NCBI GenBank assembly: GCA_000827495.1
Contig: KN817616.1
Span: 50,699-114,698, forward strand
Direction of reading: 5' to 3'
Origin: Hypholoma sublateritium FD-334 SS-4
Lineage: Eukaryota; Basidiomycota; Agaricomycetes; Agaricales; Strophariaceae
DNA: 64,000 bases
Of this stretch, positions 11,184-22,885 are shown piece by piece (position 1 is the stretch's first letter; every line of letters begins with the position of its first letter). Below the pieces are notes generated by a model. The model was not told where the DNA came from, searched no databases, and saw only the letters and a list, made by a program, of their open reading frames with translations. Made by a program: the position numbers and the translations under genes.

Positions 11184-14100
11184 TTACAGTCTCATAATCA
11201 ATTGCTTCACGCCCGACATCCACAGTCCAATATCGTCCGTCTGTGATCCACGAGTGAGGAGGTCGACATGAATGGCCAACGCGGCGGGGCGGTCGTGAGC
11301 GTCCATCGCTGTGGAGTTATGTACGATTAAGTCTAGAGCGCGTAATTGAGTGAAGGAACGTACCTCTGGTCAAGACAGTCAGCTGGTCGACCACAGGCCT
11401 CGATATTGTCTCGCAATTCAGCGCGTCGAACAGAGGGTTGATCCGGCGCTCGAGGTCATCAGCGAGACGTTTTTGGTTAGCCTACAAGCACACGCGCGGG
11501 TCCATCAGCAAGCGCTTATCACAACTTTAATTATAAAAACTCACAGGCACACTCTGCTTCATCCTGTTCAAATGGTCCGAAATGCTGTTGAACGCTGCCT
11601 GCGCATAGTCGGGGATATGGCTCCTGTCACCGGCGGCTACAGAAAGAGAGTTGGGTCAGACACCGTCCATCTCGAAGTTCACGCACACGTACGGTATTTA
11701 GGTGCGGGGGGCTGCGCCCGCGCAGATGCCCGCGGCGCGGCCTGCGAGCTCGGGCGTGGAGGGCCGCCGGGACCCCCAGGTGGTGGAGGACCACCGCCCT
11801 GCTGGGGTGGCGGCGGGCCCTGCGACGGGCCAGGGCGCTGTTGCTGCATGCCCTGAGGGGGACCATACGGCCCCGGCGGTGGGGGAGCCTGGTGTGCCTG
11901 CGCACCCGCACCGCCTGGCGGACCATACGGACCGGGCGGTGGAGGCGCGGCGAACGCCTGCTGCTGTCCCGGAGGCGGCGCCCGCGCTAAGTGACCCGCG
12001 GGCGGGTGAGCTGGCTCAGCGGGCCCGCGCGAGGGCGGCGGCGCGTACTGGCTCGGCGTCGGGAGGCGCTGCGGCTGCGCGTGTAGTGGCACCTGTGGAG
12101 GCGACATCATGCGCGACGGTGGCGCGACGGTCGACGGCGGGCGCGGGGGCGCAGCATGGATGCGCTGCCCGGGGTGTGGCGGGGGCGCGCCGCCGCGGTT
12201 CACACTACCAGGACGTGGTGGTGGCGGGAGCGCGGCGGATCCCTGCGCGGTGTACGGCGAGCCTTGCGGTGAGTACGCGGGCGATGGTGCGGCGTTGGGG
12301 AATGGCGATGTGATCGCGGCCGGCTTGTTGAGGTTCAGCGCGGGAGGCGGGCGACCAGCGGGAACCGTCGTCGGGGCGTCGTTCCACCCGCCGTTGTCAC
12401 GCTTGATGGGGGGCGGGGGGGCCGCGTTGGACGGGGTGCCGTTCGCGATGCGGCTGGGCGGTGGGGGAAGTGGGACGGCGGCGGGTGCAGCGGCGCGCAG
12501 GTGCGGGGGCTGCGTCAGCGAGTTCGCCTGAGAATAAGGCGATGCATAGCTCGAGGGCGCAGTGGAATGCCCATACGACGGCTGGGGGGGCTGGGGCTGT
12601 GCGTTCATTGATCCATAGGGGTTGCTTGCAACAGATGGGTGGGCATCGTACGGCTGGTACGCCGCTGGCTGTTGCTGGTGTGAAACGGGCTGCGCGGAGG
12701 GCGTGTATCCTGCAAACACCGAGCGTGTGGCTGGGACTACTGGAGCTGGCAATCTCGATGGACCCGCACCGGACGTTGCAGCGGCGGCGACCGGGCCACG
12801 CGAGGTGACGGCGACTAATCGCTTGCGTTCCGACTCCAAGTCTGCGCCGGGCGCAGACCCCTTGTAACCCTGGGGCGTCAGCTGCAAGAAGCGCACCGCC
12901 TCTTGCATCAGGCCCTGCGCCGACAAGATCTCCGCATACTCGAAGTAGCGATCGTACAGCGGCGCAAGCTTGAACGTCTGCGGTGTAGCGCCCGCGGCGA
13001 GGGCGTCGTCCTTGTACTCGGTCGCAGAGCGGAATACGCTGACCTTCTCGATGAACGTCTGCAGCGCGTGCGCATGTGCCGAGTAATACGTCCCGTTCTG
13101 GTTCGCCTCGTCCGCCACGAGCGCCTTTTCCTCCTCCGCCGACTCGTCCGCCCAGATGCTGATCAGCCGCTCGAGGCGCGCGGACGCCAGATATGTGAGC
13201 GTCGCGTTCTTGCGGAAGGCGTGCGCCGCTTTCTCCGCCTCTGGGTCATCCGAGTCCTGCGATACGGTGGACTGGTACTCCAGCCTGCTACCCAGCGTCT
13301 CAGCCAGCGTCGGGAACTCCTCCTTCGACGCAAACGTGCAGATGACGACGAAGATCTCGCGCCATTCTTGCAGGCCCGCATTCTGGACAATGTCGGAGAG
13401 ATCATTTGACAGGATCGACTGGAAGAGGCGCAGATAGGGCAGCGTGGTCGTTCCACGCTCGAAGTACGCTTTCTGGGTGCGCTGCAGAAGCTCCGAGCCG
13501 CCCCGCACAGCCAGCAGGATGGCATCGGCAAAGCGGTCTGCCGAAAGGCAGAGCGACACGGCAGACTCGAAATCGCCAAGGACGAGCGCCTTCGTGACGA
13601 GTCGGTCGATGTCGGATTCGTCGGCGGGGTAGATGCGGAAGCCGTTGCTCTTGGTCGTTTCCGAGCTCACGGAAGAAGGCCCGGAGCCGATGGTGGCGGC
13701 GACAGATGAGTCGAACCCGTAGTTGACGTGCGGAACGAGCACCGCGTGCGAGCCGCCATCATCCTGTGCAACACCGACGGTGTTAAAGAAGTCGTGGTGA
13801 GGGGTGCCTGGAATGTCGTCGCCGAACAGGCTGGGCGCAGTCGTAGCCGACTCCTGATCCTCCTGGTTGTGGGCGCTCGCGGTGTCCGAAGTGATACCTG
13901 CGCTGATTTCGGAGGGCGTCTGCTCCTCAGCTGGGACGGCTGCACTGGCCTCCTCGTCTGCGTCACTAGATTCCGACGGCAATTCCTGGCTCTCGGGCTC
14001 GGCGAACGACACGACTGATTCGTGTGGCTTGTCTTGATACGTAACATCGTCTTCGAGCGTCGATTTAGCCTCGGCGGCTGCCTTCAGATTCTCGACGGCC

Positions 14101-15795
14101 TCTGCGACGCGAGCGGCGATTTCCGCTTTGGAGAACCCAAGCAGAGTGACAAGCTCGTTCCTTGAATTCGCCTTGAAGAGGCTCAGCAAAGCCTTCCAGC
14201 CCTCGCCAGCAGGGGCAGCCGCAGCCTCGCTTGCGCCAGATTTCTCCTCCACGAAGGACTCAAGAGACCCCTCTTCGATAGCTGCGACCAGCTTCTTGGC
14301 ACGCTCCACGAAGTCGACTTCCGTGACGACCTTGCGCAGATGGACGACGCTGCTCTGAGCCTTGCCCTGCGCAGACGGCAAATTCTCGACGGACACGAGC
14401 TTGCCACCGAACCCAAACGTGGCGGAGACGGGCCTGCGCAGCCATTTTGGCGGCTGCTTCAGGGATAGCGTGCCCTGCGCCGACGAGCGCGAAAATCCAG
14501 GAGCATCAAACACGTCAGCGCCGTCAGCACGTGGTGCAGCCGCGCGGCCGGACTGAACAGCGGCGGCCTCGTTCGTTGACTGGATGGAGTGGATGCCAAT
14601 GGTGCCGTCGAAGAACGCGGTGGCGAGCATGTCGGGGTTGCGCGGACACCAGTCGACCTGGAACGCCCAGTTGTCGGCTGATGGGAGCTCGCCGATGACC
14701 TCCGACGTCTGTGGGTTCCAGCACAGCGCGCGGTTGTCTTTGCCGCAGGAAAGAAGGAGGTCGGCGTCTTGTTTGCACCACGAGAGCGACAGAACACCCT
14801 TCTCGTGCCCGGTAAGGATCTTCTCAGGAGCGCGAGCATTGCGGAGATCCCAGACCATGATAACAGGAGACGAGTCGTCTTCCGACGCCGTCACCAGCCT
14901 TGTCGCCTGCGATCAAGCTTTAGAGGCGTGAGGGATGCGAATAGGGATGACTTACATTGTCGGGATGCCATGCAATATCGCTCATACCACGACGCCCGCC
15001 AACAGCCATTCCAGCACCATTGCCCTGGAGGCCTGCCAGCGTGCCGGCGCCGCCCCCATAGGCGAGCGCAACGACCTCGCGTTTCCCCCGAAGATCCCAC
15101 ACGACTGTGTATCCCGTGCTACTTGCCCCAGCAAGGACATACTGCACCTGTTGATTCCACGCGACGGATGTGATCTCGTCCAGCTTGGTGCTCCGCTGGC
15201 CGGGCGTCGGCGAATACGGTTTGCTCGGATCCTTCAGATCCCAGATGTACACCTCACCGCCCACAGCACCGGACGCCAGCAAGCTCGTCTGCAGCGGGTT
15301 GAAGTCGAGCCCGCGCACGGGGCCCGTATGCGTCGTGTTGCGCAAGATGAGCGACTCAGCGGCGCTGGCGTACAGTCAGATCCATACTTCGGAGCCAGCA
15401 ACAGCCACTCACGATGCCCCCGCCAATATCTTGGCCGGATCCCACAGAGCCAGCTCGCCGTTTTCCAGGCCCGCGGCGATCACTCCGTGCGGGCGACTTG
15501 CGTCGACATGGCCCCATGCGAGCCGGTTGAACCTAACCCGCCCGTCAGACGCTGGAGATCAGGAAGCGCGGCGGGCTGACCTTGCGGTGTCTGTGACGAA
15601 TGCCTTGGGGCCTTTCTCAACGCCTAGATCAAACTCGGTGCTGTCTAAGAAGTCGGGCGCCCAGATTTCGAGCTGGCTTTCGTTGCTGAAGGATTCGTCG
15701 AGGGCGCCGGCAACGGTTCCTGTGGCTAGCAGAGGAAGCGCCGCAGATGGCGACCATGCGAAAGTAGAAGTTCTATGGATTTCCTTCAGCTTCAT
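11184..15795 (-). CDS. SEC31: SEC31, COPII outer-coat component
   Basis: Structural subunit that pairs with Sec13 to form the COPII cage on ER-derived vesicles. The protein is about 1,430 residues. The ATG at 15793-15795 gives [16 protein letters not shown], the typical Sec31 opening. A 48-nt intron joins FVTDTA to [12 protein letters not shown]-repeat blades then follow (for example [69 protein letters not shown]) over about the first 370 residues. The alpha-solenoid with [20 protein letters not shown] corresponds to ACE1. A long Pro/Gln/Ala-rich linker precedes the C-terminal helical domain, which is encoded by small exons ([15 protein letters not shown] to [13 protein letters not shown], stop 11184-11186). 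Strong GC-rich codon use across the linker creates long but meaningless plus-strand frames. Single housekeeping gene; identity is secure. Confidence 0.95.
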
Positions 15796-18290
15796 GGTTA
15801 CGGTAAGAAATCAAGCTAGCCGTTGACGTTGTCCCTATTGACACGTCGCGCGCCCAATGCCGGCCCTAAGCTCGGTATAATCACGTGCACCCCAAAGACT
15901 TAGGAGAAATCGATGGCAATATTGTTTTACTAGCAATTTCAAGGGGATTTGAAGTCCATTATAAACAAACGGTAATATAATCTCAAGTGGAGTACATTGT
16001 TAAAATCTATTTTCCTCGGCGGATGCGTTTCTTGGGCTGTTGGTCGCTATGGTAGAGAGGGGAGCTTTGGGGGATGCTGGGACGGGGAGCGCGATTTTCT
16101 TTTTGCGCCAGGGACAACAGTTGACGCGGACACCTGAGGGACCGCACTTATCATCTTGAGCATGAAGTACTCAAGTGCTCTAGCACGCTCGGACAGTAGC
16201 CCTCGTGTCGTCTCTACTTATCACGAACCTGTACTTGTAATGAAATTCTGAATTACTCTCTAATTTCTATTTCCGTTGAATGTAGCCAGAAAAAAAGGCG
16301 AGCATACATTCGCAGCCAGGATTATGTCTAGAACATAAGTACTTCTTCATTAAGTTCATGAAGGGTTGTAAACCAGAGATATTTACTGTCAACGTCCTTA
16401 AATTTAGTATTGATTTAGTAGTAGGTTGGTTCAGCTTCTTGTCGACAAGAAATTAATCGACTTCCACCTCGCTACGTTCCACAACAGATAAAAAGACTCT
16501 ATACAGTACGAATGTGACACTTCCCAGCCACAAGCAATAATATGATGCCGTGAGGACTTGGTGAAAGTGGTATTTGTCGAAACCATCCTATGAGACAATT
16601 GTGCGCCGTCCCTCCGACTTCCCATGATACACAATGATATATATTCTTGGCCTAGAAAATATTGTCCCTTGAATCCCTACGCCCAAGAAACAAGAGCCTC
16701 TACTTCTTGTTCGTGAATAAAGGGCATCCACTTAACTTATTGTAATAAATATGATGTCCCACGGTGACTTGCCTTATTATGGGAAAAGCTACACCAAAAA
16801 TAGACGACCAACGGAATAGGAGAAAAAAGCCAACGCGTCAACCTGGCCACGAGCGCGCCAGCTCGTCTTTGTTGAACTTATCGAAGAGCTCTCGAGCGTA
16901 CTCCATCTCGTATTCATCTCTCAACTCGCCCTCACTCCAGCCGTGCCCTTTCTACTTCACTGGCAACTCGGACATGCGTACACCCTCGCACCAGCGCCTC
17001 TTCTCCAAAACGCGCGCAATTAACGTGTCAATGTTCTAATCGACATTGTTTTTATACATGATCCCGGAGAAGTGGAGCGAGGAGACGCAGCTGTGGTGAT
17101 GTAGGCGCGAAGGCAAGTTTTTGGCTCTTGATTAGCTCGCTCTGTCTGAACGTGCATGGCATTGAAAGTGTTCTAGGATCTGCAACATCCTAAGGTCCCT
17201 ATCGGGAACAAGCATCTTCAGCGTCGGGAACTATCACCACACCTTTTCCGCCGCACTATCCGTCTAATGGGCTAGGAGGAAATGGGCATGCCCGATCGAG
17301 ATGCAGTGGCAACGGGTCCCGTCCGGAATTTGGTGAGGTTTACAAAGGTAAGCGAGGCCATTATCGACGAAGTTTCCTGAGTTGGCAGTTCTTCTACTAC
17401 TAGCAGTCAACGTAATAGCTACTTAATAATGGACATCCATGAGCGCGAGCACGTTTGAATGTCCTAGATGACCTGCTGGAGTTTTGCATGGCCTTCGAGT
17501 AATAGGGATAGGCCACAGGGTGCCACTTTTCTTCCGGATTCGCTGCGACGGAATAGCTTCCACCAAGAAATGCGGAATAAAAATCATCTCTATGTAGAAG
17601 CGTTCACGCGGTTCCGGATCGTCTAATCTTCTACGATCCATCGCCGCTCTAACTCACGTGTAGGCTTTTTGGTCAGGCTGCTCACGATATTCAGTCTGTG
17701 ATGCCGGGAGCCGAGAGATTGCGTATACATACTTAGTGTCCGTGTAAATTCAAGGCAAAGCGTCAAACATAACATTCTCGAGCAGTCTCGAGCGCATCGA
17801 TGCCAGCACAACCTCGGTCTACCTGATCACAACGCAAGAATTAACACAGGTATACATCTTCCATTTTTTGAATTAAGCAGCATTAATTGACTCTGCGATA
17901 CTCTGGCTCTGCAGCCCCGAGAGCATAAGTACAATTGTATGATTGACGATTGTAATTATGCCCATTTCCACCCTTCCCGGAGTTACATAAAGTCTAACGT
18001 CCAGCCTCTCGTGGACACTTTCCAATCATACATCACCTATATTAGGAAAACACCTTCTTGAAGCGGCATATGCGAATCGAAATCCGGCGCAAGTGTGGTA
18101 ACGGCCGTCCACGCGCATGCCCGTGTGAAATACGGGCCCCCGGCACAGCAAGCGACGAGCAGCCCCCGCACGGCCGCTCGCCATCCCCCTCCAACCGCGC
18201 CAAGATCATATATCTAGGCAAAATGCCTCCTCTACCTTCGATTGCCCCCATATTCGCTGCGTGGTCCACCTCCCAGCAACCCACAACGCC
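15796..18290. other. Gene-poor stretch, contains one broken coding scrap
   Basis: About 2.5 kb between the starts of SEC31 and the second P450. The first part is the SEC31 promoter side. A degraded fragment sits at 16838-17035. A short string reading EFGEVYKG occurs near 17325 on the plus strand without supporting flanks. No intact gene is visible. Confidence 0.45.
16838..17035 (-). pseudogene. Unidentified coding fragment interrupted by an in-frame stop
   Basis: On the minus strand one frame reads LIARVLEKRRWCEGVRMSEL, then a TAG, then KGHGWSEGELRDEYEMEYAR and ELFDKFNKDELARSWPG before TGA at 16838-16840. The second half is acidic, helical and protein-like with no low-complexity bias, and it continues the same frame across the stop. 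I do not recognise the family. It is probably a relic of a lost gene or repeat copy; a rare readthrough or an unseen intron over the TAG would be the alternative. Confidence 0.35.
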
Positions 18291-20289
18291 ATGCCGTCCA
18301 TCCCCATCCTCGTCGCGAGCGCGCTGCTCGCGCTCGTGCTGTGGCAGTACGTGACCAAGCGGTCGAAGATAAACCCACAGCGCCTCCCGCTCCCGCCCGG
18401 GCCCCGGCCGCTTCCCATCATTGGTAATGCACTCGACATGCCGCAGGAGTTCCCGTGGAAGACGTTCCGGGAGTGGACGAACAAATACGGTGCGTCCGTT
18501 CCGTCCAACTTGTGCGTGCGCCAGTGACTGACGATTATACTCGCGAGCAGGCGACCTCGTGCATGTCAACGTCGTCGGGCAGCCGATCCTCGTCGTCGGT
18601 TCTGCCAAGGTGGCGTACGACCTCTTCGAGCGCAAGTCGTCCATATACTCGGGCCGTGCGAACAGCACGATGATCATCGACTTGTGCGTGCGCCAGTCTA
18701 TCTGCCTCTCTTCCTTTTCTGACCGCCCGCAGAATGGGCTGGGGGTGGAGCTTCGGAATGATGAACTACGGCGAGCAATGGAAACGCCACCGCAAGCTCT
18801 TCCACCAGCACTTCAACCAGAATGCAGTCGACAAGTACCAGCACATCCAGATGCGCGAGTCGCGCGCTCTCCTACGTCGTATCCGCGAGAACCCGGAGAA
18901 GTTTATGGACCACATCCGGATGTGTGTACCTTTCAATTTTGTGTTTTATTCCTGATTTGACTATATGGCAGAACGTTCGCGGCGACGATCATGGACATCG
19001 CGTACGGCATCCAAGTCAAGGACCGCACGGACGAGTTCATTACCATCGCGGAGAGCGCACTTGAGGGCTTGTCAGAAGCCGCCGTCCCGGGCGCGTTCCT
19101 CGTCGACCAGCTTCCATGGCGTACGTCCTCCCGCCGCGCTCTATCTCTCTCTTGCCAGCGAACCTCATAAATTTATTGTATCATAGTGAAATACATCCCC
19201 TCATGGTTCCCCGGCGCCGGCTTCCAGAAGAAGGCGCAAGAATGGGCCCACCTCGCGAACGAGATGCCGAACAAGCCGTTCAACGCCGTCAAGGCCGCAG
19301 TAGTATGTCAAAATGTGGCTCTATTGTGAGAGACGCGATGCTGATAGTAAATCGAAGAAACGCGGCGACGCGCGGCCGTCGATGGTCGCATCGCTGCTTG
19401 AAAACATCACGGATGAGTCCGCGCGATCCGAGGACGAACGCCTCGCGCGAAATGCGGCGGGCGTCGCGTACGCCGGCGGTGCCGATACGGTATGTCGCCC
19501 TTTTCCTCGCGTTTCAGTCCACCAACTGAACATTCTTTTGACAGACGGTCGCCGCTGTGCAATCCTTCTTCCTCGCGATGCTGTGCCACCCTGGAGTGCA
19601 GAAGAAGGCGCAGGCAGAGATCGCTTCTGTTGTTGGACGCGACCACCTCCCCGACTTCGACGTGCGCGAACAGCTGCCGTACATCAACGCGATCATCAAG
19701 GAGACGATGCGCTGGCAGCCTGTGACGCCGCTCGGTGCGTACTCTCACACATGATATGACGCGCCGCTCACATACATGCGCGCACAGCTGTACCGCATTA
19801 TACCGATGTGGACGATATTTACGAGGGGCACTACATCCCCGCTGGGTCTATCATCATGGGCAACGTCTGGTGCATATTTTTCCACCGCGATCTCCACCGT
19901 GCTTTCTGACTTTTCTCTTCCCCAGGTCAATGCTTCACGACGAAGAATACTATCCCAACCCCAGCGAATTCCGCCCTGAGCGCTTCTTGCTCGCCGACGG
20001 CACCCCGAACCCCGATGCGAAGGACCCTGGCGCCTTCGCGTTCGGCTTCGGGCGGCGGATCTGCCCCGGGCGCTTCCTTAGCGACACTTCTCTGTACTCC
20101 GTCATCACGTCGGTGTTGGCGGTGTATGATATCCTACCGGCGCTAGATGCCAACGGGAAAGAGGAAAAGGTGACCCCGGCGTGGACGACAGGCTTGGTGC
20201 AGTACCCACTGCCATTCAGGTGTCGGATCGTGCCGCGCTCGAAGGCGGCAGAGGGGCTTATTAGCCATTCCGGGGATCATTATGCCTAA
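18291..20289 (+). CDS. Cytochrome P450 monooxygenase, O-methylsterigmatocystin oxidoreductase-like
   Basis: ER-anchored monooxygenase of about 510 residues. The ATG at 18291-18293 gives the hydrophobic anchor MPSIPILVASALLALVLWQY, followed by LPLPPGPRPLPIIGNAL (proline hinge). Next come the C-helix WKRHRKLFHQHF, the I-helix AYAGGADTTVAAV, the K-helix KETMRW, FRPERF, and the heme loop FAFGFGRRICPGRF. The stop is TAA 20287-20289. About eight short introns (for example GTGTGT...GGCAG after HIRI) are needed. This P450 type is routinely named after an aflatoxin-pathway enzyme in basidiomycete annotations, but that says little about its substrate here. All key residues are present, so it should be active. 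No clear partner enzyme is adjacent. Confidence 0.9.
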
Positions 20290-20427
20290 GGTGCGCGGGC
20301 CTAGTGGTGTGTATTAGATGTATAATTCTTTATTTGCAAGCGTACTAGACTCTCAGATTTAGAGTGTATATTCGGCTTGAAAATGATACTGTAGGCGCAA
20401 GCCACCTCTGCTTTGTTGCATACCCTG

Positions 20428-20665
20428 CTAGACGTTCACGATGTACCCCGCGTTCGTGATTTGCTTGATTTGCTTTCGTAACCGCGTGAGGTCCTCGGCT
20501 ACGCACCATTATGTTTTGCAGACAGCTGGAATGCTCTCCCGTGTGCACACGCTCCCTTGCTCACGGCGCGCCGCTACCTCTGTCTTGACGATCTATGTTG
20601 CGGTACTCGACGAAATAAGTGATGGTGAGCGCGTCGGTCCCGGAGATTACTCGCCGTCTGCCCAT
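20428..20665 (-). CDS. Small unidentified coding fragment, two exons
   Basis: On the minus strand GTDALTITYFVEYRNID is followed, after a possible intron of about 95 nt, by EDLTRLRKQIKQITNAGYIV and NV before TAG (20428-20430). The ATG at 20663-20665 is the nearest start and gives about 48 residues. Both pieces look like genuine protein, with an alternating beta strand and then an amphipathic helix. The intron donor (GTCAAG) is poor, so the join is doubtful. It may be the 3' remnant of a larger gene. It lies tail to tail with the P450. I do not recognise it. Confidence 0.3.
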
Positions 20666-20731
20666 CTGTACGACTAATCCAAATACAGGAGCTTGAGGCT
20701 ACAGCGTACTATGGGCACCCTGCCAACTTAC

Positions 20732-21011
20732 ATGAAATTAGCCCTTACTGCCCTCGCCTTTTCTTCCGTCGCGGTGGATATCCCCACTGGCAGCGGACCG
20801 TCTAGCCAGTGGTTCAGTCCAGTGCTGCCCGAGTGTGCAGCGAGCGGACGCTCCTATGCGCTGTTTCTGATGTGGATAAAGCTCGCAAAATGCTGTCTGC
20901 TGCTCTAACAACAGCTTCAGTAGGTGACTATGAGTAACATTAGCAGGCCCAACGTTTGGTCTTCCAGATGGTGTCATTGCCATCGGCTGCACTCCGATCA
21001 ATGCCAATGCG
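20732..21011 (+). pseudogene. Decayed class I hydrophobin
   Basis: The region aligns by eye with the intact hydrophobin 1.2 kb downstream. A signal-peptide-like MKLALTALAFSSVA is followed by GPSSQWFSPV where the intact gene has GPIQCCNSVQ, so the Cys-Cys pair has become Trp-Phe. The middle of the protein, including the fourth cysteine region, is missing. A different frame then continues with SQNAVCCSNNSFN, an intron at about 20920-20967 in the same place as in the intact gene, and GVIAIGCTPINANA. The stop codon of the intact copy is replaced by Leu. Loss of four of the eight cysteines plus the frame change means no hydrophobin can be made. Confidence 0.7.
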
Positions 21012-21832
21012 TTAGCCTCAAGTGTGGCCTTACCCAGCGCCCTCGAACGCAAAGACCTGGGGCGACAATGGGCATATGATTTTAGGAAGCCCTTTTATGT
21101 GCATTTTCAGCTGTCATATTAATCTTTAATTCTACCATCTTACTTACCTGTGGATGGCTGCTCATCTGATTCCAATTTGATCGAATGCCTTCTATATATA
21201 GTACTCAATATCCCATAAACGGAACTATTGTTTGTCTTCGTCAGTTGCACGGTGCTTTGCCCACCATCTTTCAATATATGGCTGTGGACGTCAACAATGT
21301 ATTTATTAAGTCCAGTGAGCCATTTGGAGTCCTGTTAAAAATCCGTCAGGATGTTTTAAAAAAATGAGCACCTCCCGCCATGTATATCGCCTTGCTCGAA
21401 GCTGGCATACTTAGTGATTGACCGCAATTGAATAATCGCTTCCGTAGCCACGCGAGAATCACGCGCCTGGACTGCCGCTATTCCGGCTACATTTCTGAGC
21501 TGGCAGTGGCATTCCGTAAGCGGGTGCCACGGACGCGCTCACTACCTGCGCATGCACAGAGGAGAGCCACCATTCCTCCCACGACGCGTCTTATATCGAG
21601 GTGCGTACACAACCACACAATCGTCCTCCTTTTAATTTCCCTTCCAAAACTGGACTGAAACTGGTACATACTCTCTTAATTCAGACGCGAAGTGAGGGTC
21701 CTAGGACCAGTCCGGATTTAACTTACGGGACATCGAGAATTTTAGTGTGTTTTACCCGTCGCTTGTGGGTTCGGCGGCGTCGCCTTGACTAGGCCAAATG
21801 CAGAGCTGCAGCGCACAGACACTCTGCAGACA
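21012..21832. other. Upstream region of the hydrophobin gene
   Basis: About 820 bp with no gene. It is promoter territory for the intact hydrophobin; only its TATA box is clear enough to mark separately. Confidence 0.45.
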
Positions 21833-21839
21833 TATAAAA
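21833..21839 (+). promoter_or_regulatory. TATA box of the hydrophobin gene
   Basis: TATAAAA lies 106 bp before the hydrophobin ATG, leaving room for a leader of about 75 nt that is C-rich with no in-frame ATG after the likely start point. Hydrophobin genes are usually strongly and stage-specifically transcribed, and a canonical TATA fits that. Confidence 0.6.
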
Positions 21840-21944
21840 GCCCGCAGTGCTTCCAGCGGGCCCTCACTCGAACACCCTCGTTCAAAGTCTACCATCTCAA
21901 GCTCCCGCTCAAACACGCCCAGCTATCCTAACTTTCGCTCAACG

Positions 21945-22380
21945 ATGCAGTTCACCACTCTCTCCACACTCACTGTCCTTGCGTTCGCCGCTTTTGCCGC
22001 TGCTGACAGCGCGCAGTGCAACACCGGCCCTATTCAGTGCTGCAATAGCGTCCAAAGTGCGAAAGCGCCCGCCGCTGCGGCCTTCCTCGGTGCCTTGGGT
22101 ATCGTCCTCGAGGACGCGACCGCCCAGGTCGGGTTGACCTGCAGCCCTATCAGTGCTATCGGAATCGCAGGTAATGATTGGTGAGTTTCTATGCTTTCTG
22201 ACTTTGAAATGTAAATTGCTAAACCTCATTTTGTGGCGGGCGCAGCTCGCAACAAACCGTCTGCTGTTCCAACAACAGCTTCAGTGAGTGCATTTGAGCG
22301 GCTTATTGATGCATCATTGATTTCCATTTGCAGACGGTGTTGTTGCTCTCGGATGCACTCCGATTAACGTCAACGCATAA
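21945..22380 (+). CDS. Class I hydrophobin
   Basis: Secreted amphipathic coat protein that self-assembles on hyphal and spore surfaces. Exons 21945-22180, 22246-22283 and 22334-22380 give exactly 106 residues. The N-terminus MQFTTLSTLTVLAFAAFAAA is a secretion signal. The mature part has all eight cysteines in the hydrophobin pattern: QC, then CC in IQCCNS, a long spacer ending LTC, NDC (codon split by intron 1), CC in TVCCSN, and the last in LGC. The 30-plus-residue gap between the third and fourth cysteines and the short gap before the last fit class I. Upstream ATGs in the same frame (for example 21798) lie before the TATA-defined start and are rejected. A DNA transposon begins 155 bp past the stop. 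Confidence 0.93.
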
Positions 22381-22528
22381 ATGCCACGTTGCCGAGTAAC
22401 GAGTTCCGTGAAGCTGGGGACAGTGGGGCGAGATACAGTATTTTGGGGAACCTAGTTAGGGGCGTGTCCTCATGAAAAGCATCTATTCTATAAATGGTGT
22501 AATGTCCCATATTGGGAGGTTGTTAATA

Positions 22529-22535
22529 ATTGATG
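22529..22535. repeat. Target-site duplication, left copy
   Basis: ATTGATG directly abuts the left terminal motif of the transposon and is repeated exactly at 31740-31746 next to the right end. Confidence 0.75.
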
Positions 22536-22568
22536 CCCGGTGAAAAGCTGCCTGATATAGAAATAACC
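22536..22568 (+). repeat. Left terminal inverted repeat, imperfect
   Basis: Begins CCCGGTGAAAA (10 of 11 match to the right end) and ends AAATAACC, which is shared with the right end. The middle is 6 bp longer than its partner, so this end has diverged more. Confidence 0.6.
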
Positions 22569-22885
22569 AAACAGATTGCGTTATATATAGTTTTGCTCCA
22601 CCAATTGTGCAATATCTTATCATTATCCTAGATTTCCTCAGCAATATATGCCATGTTTCAACACATATGCTTATTTCTTGTGATCGCTTTTGACTTGCTT
22701 CAGTCCAAATTATAATAAAACGAATTAAAATGAACGATGATGATTGGACGAAGAATTAAAACAAATTTGCAGACATATTATATAATCATCAATAATTGGC
22801 CACAATTATACCACCTCGACGAAACCTCGATGAACGACGTATGCACTAGTGCATAACAAAACATGGGACAGAAGGAGCGAGTGAA

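Noticed and set aside
11350..14931. Many long plus-strand open frames opposite SEC31
   Set aside because: They mirror the GC-rich, Pro/Ala-coding minus strand; none has motifs, and SEC31 accounts for the region.
17300..17360. EFGEVYKG on the plus strand, like a protein-kinase glycine loop
   Set aside because: Upstream and downstream sequence in that frame shows no other kinase motif, and the run is too short to exclude chance.
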